Shown here in pieces: positions 55,876-64,000 of a stretch of 64,000 bases of DNA. The DNA is taken from positions 1 to 64,000 of the forward strand of contig NZ_BSPQ01000026.1 in the NCBI RefSeq assembly GCF_030161115.1. The letters are read 5' to 3'. The notes below the pieces were generated by a model. That model made no database searches, was not told the DNA's origin, and worked only from the letters and a program-made list of their open reading frames with translations. The DNA comes from Psychromonas marina. Its GTDB lineage: Bacteria > Pseudomonadota > Gammaproteobacteria > Enterobacterales > Psychromonadaceae. Position 1 is the first letter of the stretch; each line of letters starts with the position of its first letter. Made by a program: the position numbers and the translations under genes.

Positions 55876-57204
55876 ATGACATTACTCGCTCAAGAAGTGA
55901 TTGCTAAAAAACGTGACGGTAAAGTATTGACCGCACAAGAGATCAATTTTTTTATCAATGGGATCACCGATAATAGTATCACTGAAGGTCAAATTGCCGC
56001 CTTTGCGATGGCAACGTACTTTCAAGATATGAATATGGATGAACGTATCCTATTGGTTTCAGCGATGCGTGACTCTGGCCAAGTACTTGATTGGTCAAGC
56101 CTTCACCTAGACGGCCCTATTGTGGATAAACATTCCACGGGTGGCGTCGGTGATGTTATCTCTTTAATGCTTGGCCCAATGGTTGCTGCTTGTGGTGGTT
56201 ATGTACCGATGATCTCTGGTCGAGGACTAGGACACACGGGTGGCACACTGGATAAGCTTGATGCTATTCCGGGCTATCAGACTAATGTATTAACCAGCAA
56301 ATTTAGAAAAACCATTGAGCAAGTCGGTGTGGCAATCATCGCACAAAGTGGTGATTTAGCACCGGCAGATAAACGTTTTTATGCAACACGTGATATCACT
56401 GCGACCGTTGAATCTATTCCACTGATCACCTCTTCTATCTTATCTAAAAAACTAGCCGCAGGACTCGATGCGTTAGTCATGGATGTAAAAACGGGTAGTG
56501 GCGCATTTATGCCAACCTATGATGGTGCGATCGATTTAGCAAAAAGCATTGCTGCTGTTGCTAATGGTGCAGGTTGCAAAACCACCGCAATCATCACCAA
56601 TATGAATCAAATTTTAGCGAGCAGCGCAGGTAACGCAACGGAAGTACAAGAAGCGGTTAACTTTTTAACTGGCAAGTACGTTAATCCGCGCTTACACAAA
56701 GTAACCATGGCGTTATGTTGTGAAATGTTACTACTGAGCGGACTTGCTAAAAACGAAGATCAAGCAACGGAAAAACTACAAGCGGTATTAGATAACGGCA
56801 AAGCAGCAGAAGTATTCGCAAAAATGGTGGCCACTTTAGGTGGGCCAACTGACTTTGTTGAAAGAAGTGATTTCTACCTACCAAGTGCAGATATTATTCG
56901 CCCAGTGTACGCAACGCAAAGTGGCTTTATCAGCGCAATGGATACCCGTGAGATAGGTTTAGGCGTGGTAAAAATGGGCGGTGGGCGCATGAAAGCCTCA
57001 GATAAGATTGATTATGCGGTCGGTTATACTGATTTTATTAGCCTCGGTGACGCTGTTGATACAAGTAAACCTATTGCGATGGTGCATGCGCAAAATGAAG
57101 CACAATGGCAGGCATCAGAAAAAATAATCCAGCAAGCAATGACTTATAGTGAGCAACATCCAGCACGAGAAACACAGGTCTACCAACATATACGAGCGGA
57201 CTAA
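55876..57204 (+). CDS. deoA: Thymidine phosphorylase DeoA
   Basis: Phosphorolyses thymidine and deoxyuridine to base and deoxyribose-1-phosphate. The 442-residue product has the signature [15 protein letters not shown] (about 82-96), the [19 protein letters not shown] stretch (about 114-132) and the substrate-binding VKTGSGAFM (about 199-207). It starts after AGGGGTT. The YgjV-like gene follows after 31 bases. Confidence 0.97.
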   Translation: MTLLAQEVIAKKRDGKVLTAQEINFFINGITDNSITEGQIAAFAMATYFQDMNMDERILLVSAMRDSGQVLDWSSLHLDGPIVDKHSTGGVGDVISLMLGPMVAACGGYVPMISGRGLGHTGGTLDKLDAIPGYQTNVLTSKFRKTIEQVGVAIIAQSGDLAPADKRFYATRDITATVESIPLITSSILSKKLAAGLDALVMDVKTGSGAFMPTYDGAIDLAKSIAAVANGAGCKTTAIITNMNQILASSAGNATEVQEAVNFLTGKYVNPRLHKVTMALCCEMLLLSGLAKNEDQATEKLQAVLDNGKAAEVFAKMVATLGGPTDFVERSDFYLPSADIIRPVYATQSGFISAMDTREIGLGVVKMGGGRMKASDKIDYAVGYTDFISLGDAVDTSKPIAMVHAQNEAQWQASEKIIQQAMTYSEQHPARETQVYQHIRAD

Positions 57205-57235
57205 ACACTAAAAAATTAGGCATAAAGGATGATTT

Positions 57236-57859
57236 ATGGACGTAAATGGAATTGAATGGTATGGCTACCTTGCATCATTAACGGTTTTCATCTCACTAAC
57301 AATGACCTCAATTATAAAATTGAGAATATTCAATTTCATTGGCTGCATCATTTTTGCACATTATGGTTTATTGGTCGGTTCATTGCCCGTTGCTATAGCA
57401 AACTTTAGCATTGCATTTATCAACCTTTATTTCCTATATCAAATATACCGTACTAAAGAACAGTTTAATTTAGTGGTGGCAGAAGTAAGTTCGGCTTATT
57501 ACCAACACTTTATCAGCTGTAATCAAAGCGATATTACTAAGCAGGTTGATTTGCAACTGCTACAACAGGTGAACACCTCCTTTTATATGTTACGTGATAA
57601 TAATATTGCAGGCATTTTAGCGGGTAACCAAGACAGTCATGGCGAGCTAACACTGCTAGTTGATTACGTGATACCCAAGTATCGCGACTATAAATTGGGT
57701 GATTACTACTACAATCAACATCCCCATTTCTTAAAAGAAAAAGGGATCAATGTATTAAGAATGGATGCTTCCGATGCTGAGCATCAGAAATACTTACAAA
57801 AAATGGGCTTTGTGCCACAGCAAATAAATGGCAAACAGAGCTACAAAAAAATATTATAA
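57236..57859 (+). CDS. YgjV-like membrane protein with acetyltransferase-like tail
   Basis: The first 70 of 207 residues form about three membrane helices of the YgjV type (WYGYLASLTVFISLTMTSII, then IGCIIFAHYGLLVGSLPVAI). The soluble C-terminal part (about 85-200) contains TLLVDYVIPKYRDYKLGDYY and a KYLQKMGFVPQ ending, which resemble the distant GNAT N-acetyltransferase fold. No catalytic function can be assigned. It sits between deoA and cdd in the same direction, 22 bases before cdd, so it is probably cotranscribed. Confidence 0.65.
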   Translation: MDVNGIEWYGYLASLTVFISLTMTSIIKLRIFNFIGCIIFAHYGLLVGSLPVAIANFSIAFINLYFLYQIYRTKEQFNLVVAEVSSAYYQHFISCNQSDITKQVDLQLLQQVNTSFYMLRDNNIAGILAGNQDSHGELTLLVDYVIPKYRDYKLGDYYYNQHPHFLKEKGINVLRMDASDAEHQKYLQKMGFVPQQINGKQSYKKIL

Positions 57860-57881
57860 AAAGAATTATAAGAGGTTAAAA

Positions 57882-58283
57882 ATGAACTATTTCAAAGAAC
57901 TAGAAGTATTACTTGATGCATCATGTGCACCCTACTCAGGCTTTAATGTGGCTTCTATTATTGTCTTAAAAGACGGTCGTAGTTTTAAAGGCGTTAATGT
58001 TGAGTCAGCAGCTTACTCCCCTACTAACTGTGCAGAGCGTAATGCGATTCAAACCGCAGTTACCGAGGGCGCTAAAATTGGTGACCTACAAGAGGTACAT
58101 ATCCTAGCGCGTAATGCCGCTAAAGAACTCGTACAAGCTTACCCTTGTGGTCCATGCCGCCAAGTGATTGCAGAGCAATCATTAAATGACACCCTTATTT
58201 TTTGTTACGCATCAGAAAATGAAGTTAAACAACATACGATCGCAGAATTACTGCCCTTCGGATTCTTAGGTGCAGAGCTTTAA
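57882..58283 (+). CDS. cdd: Cytidine deaminase, small homotetrameric type
   Basis: Deaminates cytidine and deoxycytidine to uridine forms for salvage. The 133-residue product has the substrate region PYSGFNVASIIV (about 15-26), the zinc-site CAERNAI with catalytic glutamate (about 51-57) and PCGPCRQVIAEQ (about 88-99). This is the short T-CDA type, not the longer Escherichia coli Cdd. The ATG at 57882 follows AGAGG; an in-frame earlier start at 57828 would overlap the preceding gene. Last of the nucleoside cluster. Confidence 0.95.
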   Translation: MNYFKELEVLLDASCAPYSGFNVASIIVLKDGRSFKGVNVESAAYSPTNCAERNAIQTAVTEGAKIGDLQEVHILARNAAKELVQAYPCGPCRQVIAEQSLNDTLIFCYASENEVKQHTIAELLPFGFLGAEL

Positions 58284-58368
58284 TCACAGCAGTGCCTTCT
58301 ATAGCGCGAAACATAATAGCTAACTTTCGCGCTAATTCCTCCTGCTAACAATACACTTTGTATAAAAA

Positions 58369-59226
58369 TCACTGTGCAAATAGCAACCTAAACTGTTTGG
58401 GGCTCATCTGTTTTTTAGCTTTAAATTGGCGATTAAAATTAGATAAATTATTAAAACCAACCAGATCCGCAATCACCGCAATACTCTTTTCACTGTTGAC
58501 CAAATACTCACAGGCTTTACCTAACCGGTATTCATTCAAATGCACCGAAAATGAGTTTAAAAAATGGCGTTCAAAAATACGTGAAACGGTACTTTTACTG
58601 ACATGTATTTGTACACACAGATCCTCGAGCTTAATCTCGTTACGGTAATTTTTTTCAATAAAATGAGATATTTTACCCACCAACTTTAGGGCTTTATCAC
58701 TCTCCTCTATCTTCCTCTGACTGTAACTATTGAGGCGTTTGATCTGTTTCGCTTCACTCAATTTAACAAGCACTTCAATGACATGTGCAACACCAACAGC
58801 AGGGCTAAAATCCAGATGATCTTTTAATAACAGAAAAACCTCTTGTCCAAGCTGCTCAGAAAACTCAATACCTTGAATCGATTTATCTAATATGAGCTGT
58901 ATATTGCTTAATTCAGGCAATGTTTCTATTAACTGCGCAATCCATGCTTGGCTAAACCAGATAATGTAAATATCATTGTCTGCATTGCTAGGATCGTTTT
59001 CAAAGGTGGTCGCGTGCGGAAGTTTAGGGCCATAAAGTGACAGGTCATTATGTTCGATAGGTCCAATATAATCACCGACAAACTTTTTAGCTGAAAGATG
59101 TCGATGCAAAACAAGCTCATATTCAAAATGATAGTGCCAATCGAAACGAGGCTCACATTGGTGATAAGACTGAATTCGCCATCCAAACTCTGGTTTATTA
59201 CTGATTTTTTCGATACTCGGTTTCAT
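58369..59226 (-). CDS. AraC family transcription regulator
   Basis: The 285-residue product has an N-terminal cupin-like sensor half (about 15-170, with WHYHFEYELVLHRHLSAKKF). Two C-terminal helix-turn-helix motifs follow (about 185-283, with LEDLCVQIHVSKSTVSRIFE and a late IADLVGFNNLSNFNRQFKAK). I chose the ATG at 59226 because AAGGACTGAA precedes it; a longer frame to 59397 crosses the divergent promoter. It diverges from the SetA-like transporter by 133 bases and probably regulates it. The inducer is likely a sugar, by family and neighbour. Confidence 0.85.
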   Translation of the reverse strand: MKPSIEKISNKPEFGWRIQSYHQCEPRFDWHYHFEYELVLHRHLSAKKFVGDYIGPIEHNDLSLYGPKLPHATTFENDPSNADNDIYIIWFSQAWIAQLIETLPELSNIQLILDKSIQGIEFSEQLGQEVFLLLKDHLDFSPAVGVAHVIEVLVKLSEAKQIKRLNSYSQRKIEESDKALKLVGKISHFIEKNYRNEIKLEDLCVQIHVSKSTVSRIFERHFLNSFSVHLNEYRLGKACEYLVNSEKSIAVIADLVGFNNLSNFNRQFKAKKQMSPKQFRLLFAQ

Positions 59227-59359
59227 TTCAGTCCTTTTCTTCGCGCAACAATGACATAATAGTATCATAAAATGGTGTTTTTTTATCACTTCCCAAGTGA
59301 CAACTTGGTAGTTTAGCGATCTTATTATTAGCATCACAACGTTCAAAAAGAGAAACAGA

Positions 59360-60556
59360 ATGCCAAACAACAGACTATTAAGTCGCCAGCCAATCATCTA
59401 CCTATTAACCTGTCTATTTAGTGGTTTCAGTTCTGCTTTTATGGGGCCGCTATTAAGCCTTTATCTGATTGATGAGCTAAAGGTTTCACCGATCAGCATG
59501 GGCTTTTTAATTAGCATGATGATTTTAAGTGGTGTCCTTGTCTCGCAATATTTTGCAAAAAAATCGGATGCGGGCACTAGTCGCAAAGCGATTATTTTAC
59601 TTGGACAGTTAGGTTTTTTCTGCTCGACCGTGATCTTGGCACTAACACGTAACTATTATATCGCCCTCGCTGCGGTGATATTTTTCATGTCCTTTAGTGC
59701 TTGTTCATTACCACAGATATTTACCATGGGACGAAACTATGCAGATAAATACCTCGCGACAAAAGCGGTGTTATTTATCACGATGATGCGCGCATCAATT
59801 GCTGTTGCTTGGGTTATCGGTCCCCCTCTGGCATTTTTAGTGAATGATCAGTTTGGTTTCACACAAACTTTTTTAATTGCAGCAAGTAGTGCAATCTCGG
59901 TATTTTTTATTGTATTAATAGGACTACCTAACCTGCATATTGAGATAGAACATAGCGCGGAAAAACCGGTACATTGGCAAAAAATCCCTGGTGTACTGCT
60001 ATTTCTACTGTGTATGTTTTTTACTTTCAGTGCCAATAGCATGTATATCACCTCGATCAGTTTATACCTGACACAGGAGCTAGATCTACCCTCAAAATGG
60101 GCAGGATACTTAATGGGTATCGCCGCCTTTATTGAGATCCCTATTATGCTTAGCGCGGGTTATCTATCACTAAAAATCGGTACTCATCGTCTTATTTTTA
60201 TCGCTTGTAGCTGTGGTTTAATTTTCCACGGTGGATTATTAATCGCCACACAACCTTGGCAGTTACTCCTACTGCAAGTATTTAACGCACTGTTTATTGG
60301 TATTACCGCCTGCCTTGGTATGGTAGTCGCACAAGACATGATGAAAAAGCAGATGGGGCTGGCCTCAACATTGTTTAACAGTAGCCAAATGTTAAGCATG
60401 TTATTGAGCAGTTTAATGGTTGGGCTTATTGCGCAGTACTTTAGTTATTACGCCATATTCATCGTTTCAACATTATTTTGTGCCCTCGCGGTGTTATTTC
60501 TATATTTAGCAGAGCGGCAAATCCAAGCGGTAAAAAATAACAACGTCTATGCATGA
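59360..60556 (+). CDS. MFS sugar efflux transporter, SetA-like
   Basis: The 398-residue inner-membrane protein has about 12 transmembrane helices. Its N-terminal half resembles the Set family: LSGVLVSQYFAKKSDAGTSR (about 56-75) with the MFS loop, and SLPQIFTMGRNYADK (about 114-128) near the end of helix four. Set proteins export sugars or sugar analogues, relieving sugar-phosphate stress. It diverges from the AraC regulator. A 10-bp inverted repeat follows the gene. Confidence 0.8.
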   Translation: MPNNRLLSRQPIIYLLTCLFSGFSSAFMGPLLSLYLIDELKVSPISMGFLISMMILSGVLVSQYFAKKSDAGTSRKAIILLGQLGFFCSTVILALTRNYYIALAAVIFFMSFSACSLPQIFTMGRNYADKYLATKAVLFITMMRASIAVAWVIGPPLAFLVNDQFGFTQTFLIAASSAISVFFIVLIGLPNLHIEIEHSAEKPVHWQKIPGVLLFLLCMFFTFSANSMYITSISLYLTQELDLPSKWAGYLMGIAAFIEIPIMLSAGYLSLKIGTHRLIFIACSCGLIFHGGLLIATQPWQLLLLQVFNALFIGITACLGMVVAQDMMKKQMGLASTLFNSSQMLSMLLSSLMVGLIAQYFSYYAIFIVSTLFCALAVLFLYLAERQIQAVKNNNVYA

Positions 60557-60594
60557 GGTTAAGTAAGTTAGCTGATTCACAATAGACATCTTTA

Positions 60595-60622
60595 ATCGCC
60601 TTAACGGATAACTTAAGGCGAT
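60595..60622 (+). terminator. Probable terminator after the SetA-like gene
   Basis: ATCGCCTTAA and TTAAGGCGAT form a perfect 10-bp stem around eight bases, 38 bases after the stop. No strong T tract follows. Confidence 0.5.
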
Positions 60623-60954
60623 GTTATCGATGCAACATTATTAACGTTTTAGCATCAAAAAAGCACAATATAGCACCGACTTCGCAATAGAAAAATGAAC
60701 GAGTTATATGCATAAAACAAATAATGAGAACTATGACATCAGTAACGATCACTATTTAATAAAAAGAATTTCTTCTGTTTTGTAACCCCCTAATGTTTAC
60801 ATTAACCTATCCTACCTAAACTGACAGATATGCCTATTTAGAACTAGACAGTCCAGACAGACAGATCGGCCTGCCTACTTAAGAATATAATTATAATCAA
60901 CTTTGCCGGACGTTTTATTGCGGCATAAAAATAACTAAACTATAAGGTTCAATT
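60623..60954. other. Intergenic region upstream of the PUD lipoprotein
   Basis: About 330 AT-rich bases without a gene. An imperfect direct repeat is visible: GACAGATATGCCTATTTAG near 60823-60841 and GACAGATCGGCCTGCCTACTT near 60858-60879, which could be a pair of regulator sites for the lipoprotein gene. Confidence 0.4.
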
Positions 60955-61395
60955 ATGAAATTTAGACTTTTAATCGCAGCGATTGCTGCATTCGCAATTG
61001 TCGGCTGTACAACTACTTCTGATGAAGGTGGCGCTGTTGAAGTAAATACTAATATTCCGGGGTTATATACTCCAGGTCCCTCTGAAGCGGTTATTTATTA
61101 CAAACGAATTGATGGCCAATATGATGATTGGGGATTACACCTTTGGAGCGGTGATATCGTAAGAGAAACTAGCTGGGGATCTGCATTTCCTTTAACAGGT
61201 ATTTCTGAAACATACGGTGCTTATTACGTAGTACCTTTAAAAGATGCTAATTGGGATACGTTTAACTTTATCGTACACAAAGGTAATACTAAAGACCTAG
61301 GTGGTTTGGATCATACTTTTGAGCGTTCTGCATTCGGCGTTGATGTATTCACAACTGAAGGTAGCTCAGATCTAGCCGCTGACCCAGCAATGTAA
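60955..61395 (+). CDS. Lipoprotein with a pullulanase-associated (CBM41-like) domain
   Basis: The 146-residue product has a lipoprotein signal peptide (FRLLIAAIAAFAIVGC) with the modified cysteine at residue 18. It then shows a single domain (about 40-145) with AVIYYKRIDGQYDDWGLHLW, ETYGAYYVVPL and NFIVHKGNTKDLGG. This pattern matches the PUD/CBM41 module that binds alpha-glucans in pullulanases. No catalytic domain is attached. It could capture starch- or glycogen-type oligosaccharides at the cell surface; the acceptor or partner is unknown. Confidence 0.7.
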   Translation: MKFRLLIAAIAAFAIVGCTTTSDEGGAVEVNTNIPGLYTPGPSEAVIYYKRIDGQYDDWGLHLWSGDIVRETSWGSAFPLTGISETYGAYYVVPLKDANWDTFNFIVHKGNTKDLGGLDHTFERSAFGVDVFTTEGSSDLAADPAM

Positions 61396-61402
61396 ATGAC
61401 TG

Positions 61403-61448
61403 ATGGGTTAGGCTTTACTGTTAAGGTGAAAGGAAATACCTAACCCAT
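61403..61448 (+). terminator. Hairpin after the PUD lipoprotein
   Basis: ATGGGTTAGG and CCTAACCCAT form a perfect 10-bp stem around a 26-base loop, eight bases after the stop. The loop is long and no T tract follows. The remaining bases to 61765 hold no gene that I can see. Confidence 0.45.
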
Positions 61449-61765
61449 TAATTAACTTAGCAGCACTGATAGTTGCTAAGTTTAAGCTCATGATACATTG
61501 AAAGATCTGTGAGCAACTCATCAAAATGTATTAGCATCACAAACTCCCCCTCTCTGCCTAATAAATTTTCTACGGCTAGTTTTTCCTTTTTCCCTTAACT
61601 TATCTCTCTATTTAACGTCTCTTTTGGAAAGAAAAATAGACACCAGTGATATAAAGCAATACGCCTGAGACATGAAAATAACTATCGAGACACTTTCTAG
61701 ATAAATATCTATTATCGACTTGCTGAAAAACGCTACAATGGCTTTTTCCGTTTTGATGAAAGCCG

Positions 61766-64000
61766 ATGACTAAAGCAATAATTTGTCGTGTCGCATTAGC
61801 GATTCCACTGCACAAACAATTTGACTATCTACTACCTAAATACTTATCAGCAGACTTCCTTGGGTCTGAACAACAGTTAGTAGGCTGCCGCGTTCGAGTG
61901 CCTTTTGGTGGAAAAAGACAGATGGTAGGTATCATTTGTGAAGTGAACCCAGAGCTTGATTATGATATTGCCAAACTCAAGAAAATAACTCAGTTAATTG
62001 ATCATTCTGCGCTATTGAGTGAAAAACTGTGGTCACTGCTAAATTGGGCATCTTTCTATTATCAGCACCCCTTTGGTGATGTTTATCAGCAAGCTATCCC
62101 AACCGCGTTACGCCAAGGTAAAGAAGCCACTTTTAAAGGCAGCGAACATTGGCAGGTTAGTGAACAATCACTTAACATCGACGACTTTAAGCGTGCTAAA
62201 AAACAACATCAAGCATTAACCCTATTAGGTGAGCAATGCTTATCCAGCAGCAGCTTAAAAGAACAAGGTATCACTCGGGTAACGCTCAAGGCATTGCAAG
62301 ATAAAGGTGTTTTAGAAACCATTGATAAGCAGCCACAGGTTAATCTTAATTGGGTTGATGATTTCGAAGAAAGCACCGAAAAGCCTAACTTAACCAGTGA
62401 GCAAGCACTTGCGATCACAGCGGTTAACCAGCAAAACCAAACCTTTAATTGTTTTTTATTAGAGGGGATAACCGGCAGCGGTAAAACCGAGGTTTACCTT
62501 AATATTATCAAACCCGTTTTACAGATGGGCAGGCAAGTACTGATCATCGTGCCAGAAATTGGTCTCACGCCACAAACAATACAACGCTTCCAACAACGCT
62601 TTAATGTGCCTATCTATCTCAAGCACTCTGCACTTAACTCCCGTGAGCAACTGGATAGTTGGTGTCATGCTAAACAAGGTAGTGCAGCCATTATCATCGG
62701 CACACGTAGTGCTATTTTTAGTGACTTTAAAGATTTAGGGCTGATCATCTTAGATGAGGAGCATGATGCTTCCTTCAAACAGCAAGATGGCTTTCGTTAC
62801 CATGCGCGTGATTTCGCTATCAAACGTGCCCATTTAGAGCAAATTCCCATTTTATTAGGCTCTGCGACCCCTGCTTTTGAAACACTACATAATGCCTTGC
62901 AGGGTAAATATCAGCATCTTCACCTCACAGAACGTGCCGGTAACGCCAAACCACCGAGCAGCAGTTTAATTAATTTAGCCGGCTTGCCACTGCAATCAGG
63001 GTTATCACCACAACTGGTAGAGTTGATGGGTAAACACCTTGAGAAGAACAACCAAGTGATTCTATTTTTGAATCGCCGTGGTTATGCACCTGTATTGATG
63101 TGTCATGAATGTGGTTGGTTAGTCAAATGTGGCCGCTGTGATGCCTTTTATACCTATCATAAATCGGCTAATTATTTGCACTGTCATCATTGTGCTTCAA
63201 CACTGCCAATCCCGCACCAATGTAACGATTGTGGCTCAACACAACTTATCTCAACCGGTGTAGGTACTGAACAGTTAGAAGAGAGTTTAAATCAGCTCTT
63301 TCCTGAATACCCAACGGTGCGCATTGACCGCGATAATACGCGTAAAAAAGAGAGCTTTAATCAGTATTTAACCGATATTAACAACGGTAAATATAAAATA
63401 CTGTTAGGTACGCAGATGCTCGCTAAAGGGCACCACTTTCCGGATGTTACCTTAGTTGCACTGATTGATGTGGATGGCGCACTGTTTTGTAATGACTACC
63501 GCGCCAGTGAACGTTTAGCACAACTCTATACACAAGTTTCGGGGCGTGCTGGTCGTGCAGAAAAACGCGGGCAAGTGATCTTACAAACCCATCATCCAGA
63601 GCACGATCTATTACAAGAGTTGGTTAATAGTGGCTACCAAGATTTTTCGCGTCACGCGTTAACCGAACGTCAAATGGCACAATTACCACCCTATTCTTTC
63701 CAAGCGTTATTGCGCTGTGAATCTGATAATGCGACACTCGCTGAAAGTTTTTTAGGCTTGTGTAAACAGGTTATCGAACAGATTACGCAGCTTAATAAAA
63801 TAGAGCGTCGCTTATTTGTATTGGGGCCAATTCCTGCCTCAATGGAGCGCCGTGCTGGGAAATACCGTTTTCAATTACTATTACAGGCAGACCATCGTGC
63901 TTTAATCAGTAAAACCTTACATCAAGCGCTACCAACACTAGATAAGTTGCCGGAAGGGCGTAAAGTAAGGTGGTCGATTGATGTAGACCCAATAGACTTC
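61766..64000 (+). CDS. priA: Primosomal protein PriA, 3' end cut by window
   Basis: DNA helicase that restarts stalled replication forks. The open frame runs 745 codons from the ATG at 61766 to the window end without a stop. It shows EGITGSGKTEVYL (Walker A), LDEEHDASFKQQDGF (DEEH helicase), and the zinc-binding CHECGWLVKCGRCDAFYTY and CHHCASTLPIPHQCNDCGS. The ending RKVRWSIDVDPIDF matches the last residues of Escherichia coli PriA, so only a few codons are missing. A spurious out-of-frame ATG lies ten bases earlier. Confidence 0.97.
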   Translation, partial: MTKAIICRVALAIPLHKQFDYLLPKYLSADFLGSEQQLVGCRVRVPFGGKRQMVGIICEVNPELDYDIAKLKKITQLIDHSALLSEKLWSLLNWASFYYQHPFGDVYQQAIPTALRQGKEATFKGSEHWQVSEQSLNIDDFKRAKKQHQALTLLGEQCLSSSSLKEQGITRVTLKALQDKGVLETIDKQPQVNLNWVDDFEESTEKPNLTSEQALAITAVNQQNQTFNCFLLEGITGSGKTEVYLNIIKPVLQMGRQVLIIVPEIGLTPQTIQRFQQRFNVPIYLKHSALNSREQLDSWCHAKQGSAAIIIGTRSAIFSDFKDLGLIILDEEHDASFKQQDGFRYHARDFAIKRAHLEQIPILLGSATPAFETLHNALQGKYQHLHLTERAGNAKPPSSSLINLAGLPLQSGLSPQLVELMGKHLEKNNQVILFLNRRGYAPVLMCHECGWLVKCGRCDAFYTYHKSANYLHCHHCASTLPIPHQCNDCGSTQLISTGVGTEQLEESLNQLFPEYPTVRIDRDNTRKKESFNQYLTDINNGKYKILLGTQMLAKGHHFPDVTLVALIDVDGALFCNDYRASERLAQLYTQVSGRAGRAEKRGQVILQTHHPEHDLLQELVNSGYQDFSRHALTERQMAQLPPYSFQALLRCESDNATLAESFLGLCKQVIEQITQLNKIERRLFVLGPIPASMERRAGKYRFQLLLQADHRALISKTLHQALPTLDKLPEGRKVRWSIDVDPIDF

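Noticed and set aside
59227-59397. N-terminal membrane extension of the AraC regulator
   Set aside because: It would cross the divergent promoter and the SetA-like start; AAGGACTGAA marks the ATG at 59226.

Overview
The window comes from an AT-rich, facultatively anaerobic marine-type gammaproteobacterium. Gene content and protein similarity recalled from memory point to the Psychromonas/Vibrio neighbourhood; no search was run. Its centre is a compact nitrogen-fixation island of about 32 kb (roughly 12.7-45.3 kb) set between ordinary housekeeping genes. The nif proteins resemble those of Klebsiella and other gammaproteobacteria.

Left flank (1-12.6 kb, mostly minus strand). The first 310 bases are the promoter and antitermination leader of an rRNA operon that runs leftward out of the window, with tandem promoters and a boxA. 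Then come ubiX, mpl, a manganese-type pyrophosphatase, two small envelope proteins, rsmJ, a giant 1520-residue acetyl-CoA-carboxylase-like fusion, a malic enzyme and a secreted thermonuclease-like protein.

Nitrogen-fixation island. nifHDKTY and nifENX-fdxB read rightward. They are followed by two degenerate copies of a hairpin-rich, non-coding repeat with terminal inverted repeats, a DUF4238-like gene and a DUF924 gene. nifA (minus) diverges from an rnfABCDGEH operon that ends in a dicluster ferredoxin. nifF (flavodoxin), modABC (molybdate uptake), nifQ, cowN (CO tolerance) and a Shethna-protein-II-type [2Fe-2S] protein follow. Convergent to these is nifUSVZM (minus), which diverges from nifB and a small ferredoxin. 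Seven sigma-54 (-24/-12) promoters can be read by eye, before nifH, nifE, rnfA, nifF, the FeSII gene, nifU and nifB. Each has at least one exact TGT-N10-ACA NifA site upstream; nifU and nifB share two between them. The genes fit together: Rnf and NifF/ferredoxins supply electrons, ModABC and NifQ supply molybdenum, NifUSBVENXY build the cofactors, NifZ and NifM mature the proteins, and CowN and FeSII protect the enzyme. nifL, nifW and nifJ are not seen.

Right flank (45.3-64 kb). An AbgT-type transporter, rpmE and an unrecognised zinc-ribbon, transposase-like protein (all minus) are followed by a nucleoside-salvage cluster on the plus strand: tal, nupC, deoC, deoB, deoD, a Tsx/OmpK-type porin, deoA, a YgjV-like protein and cdd. 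An AraC regulator diverges from a SetA-like efflux transporter. A small lipoprotein with a pullulanase-associated-type domain and priA, cut by the window end, close the window. No tRNA gene, CRISPR array, integrase or intact insertion sequence was recognised.
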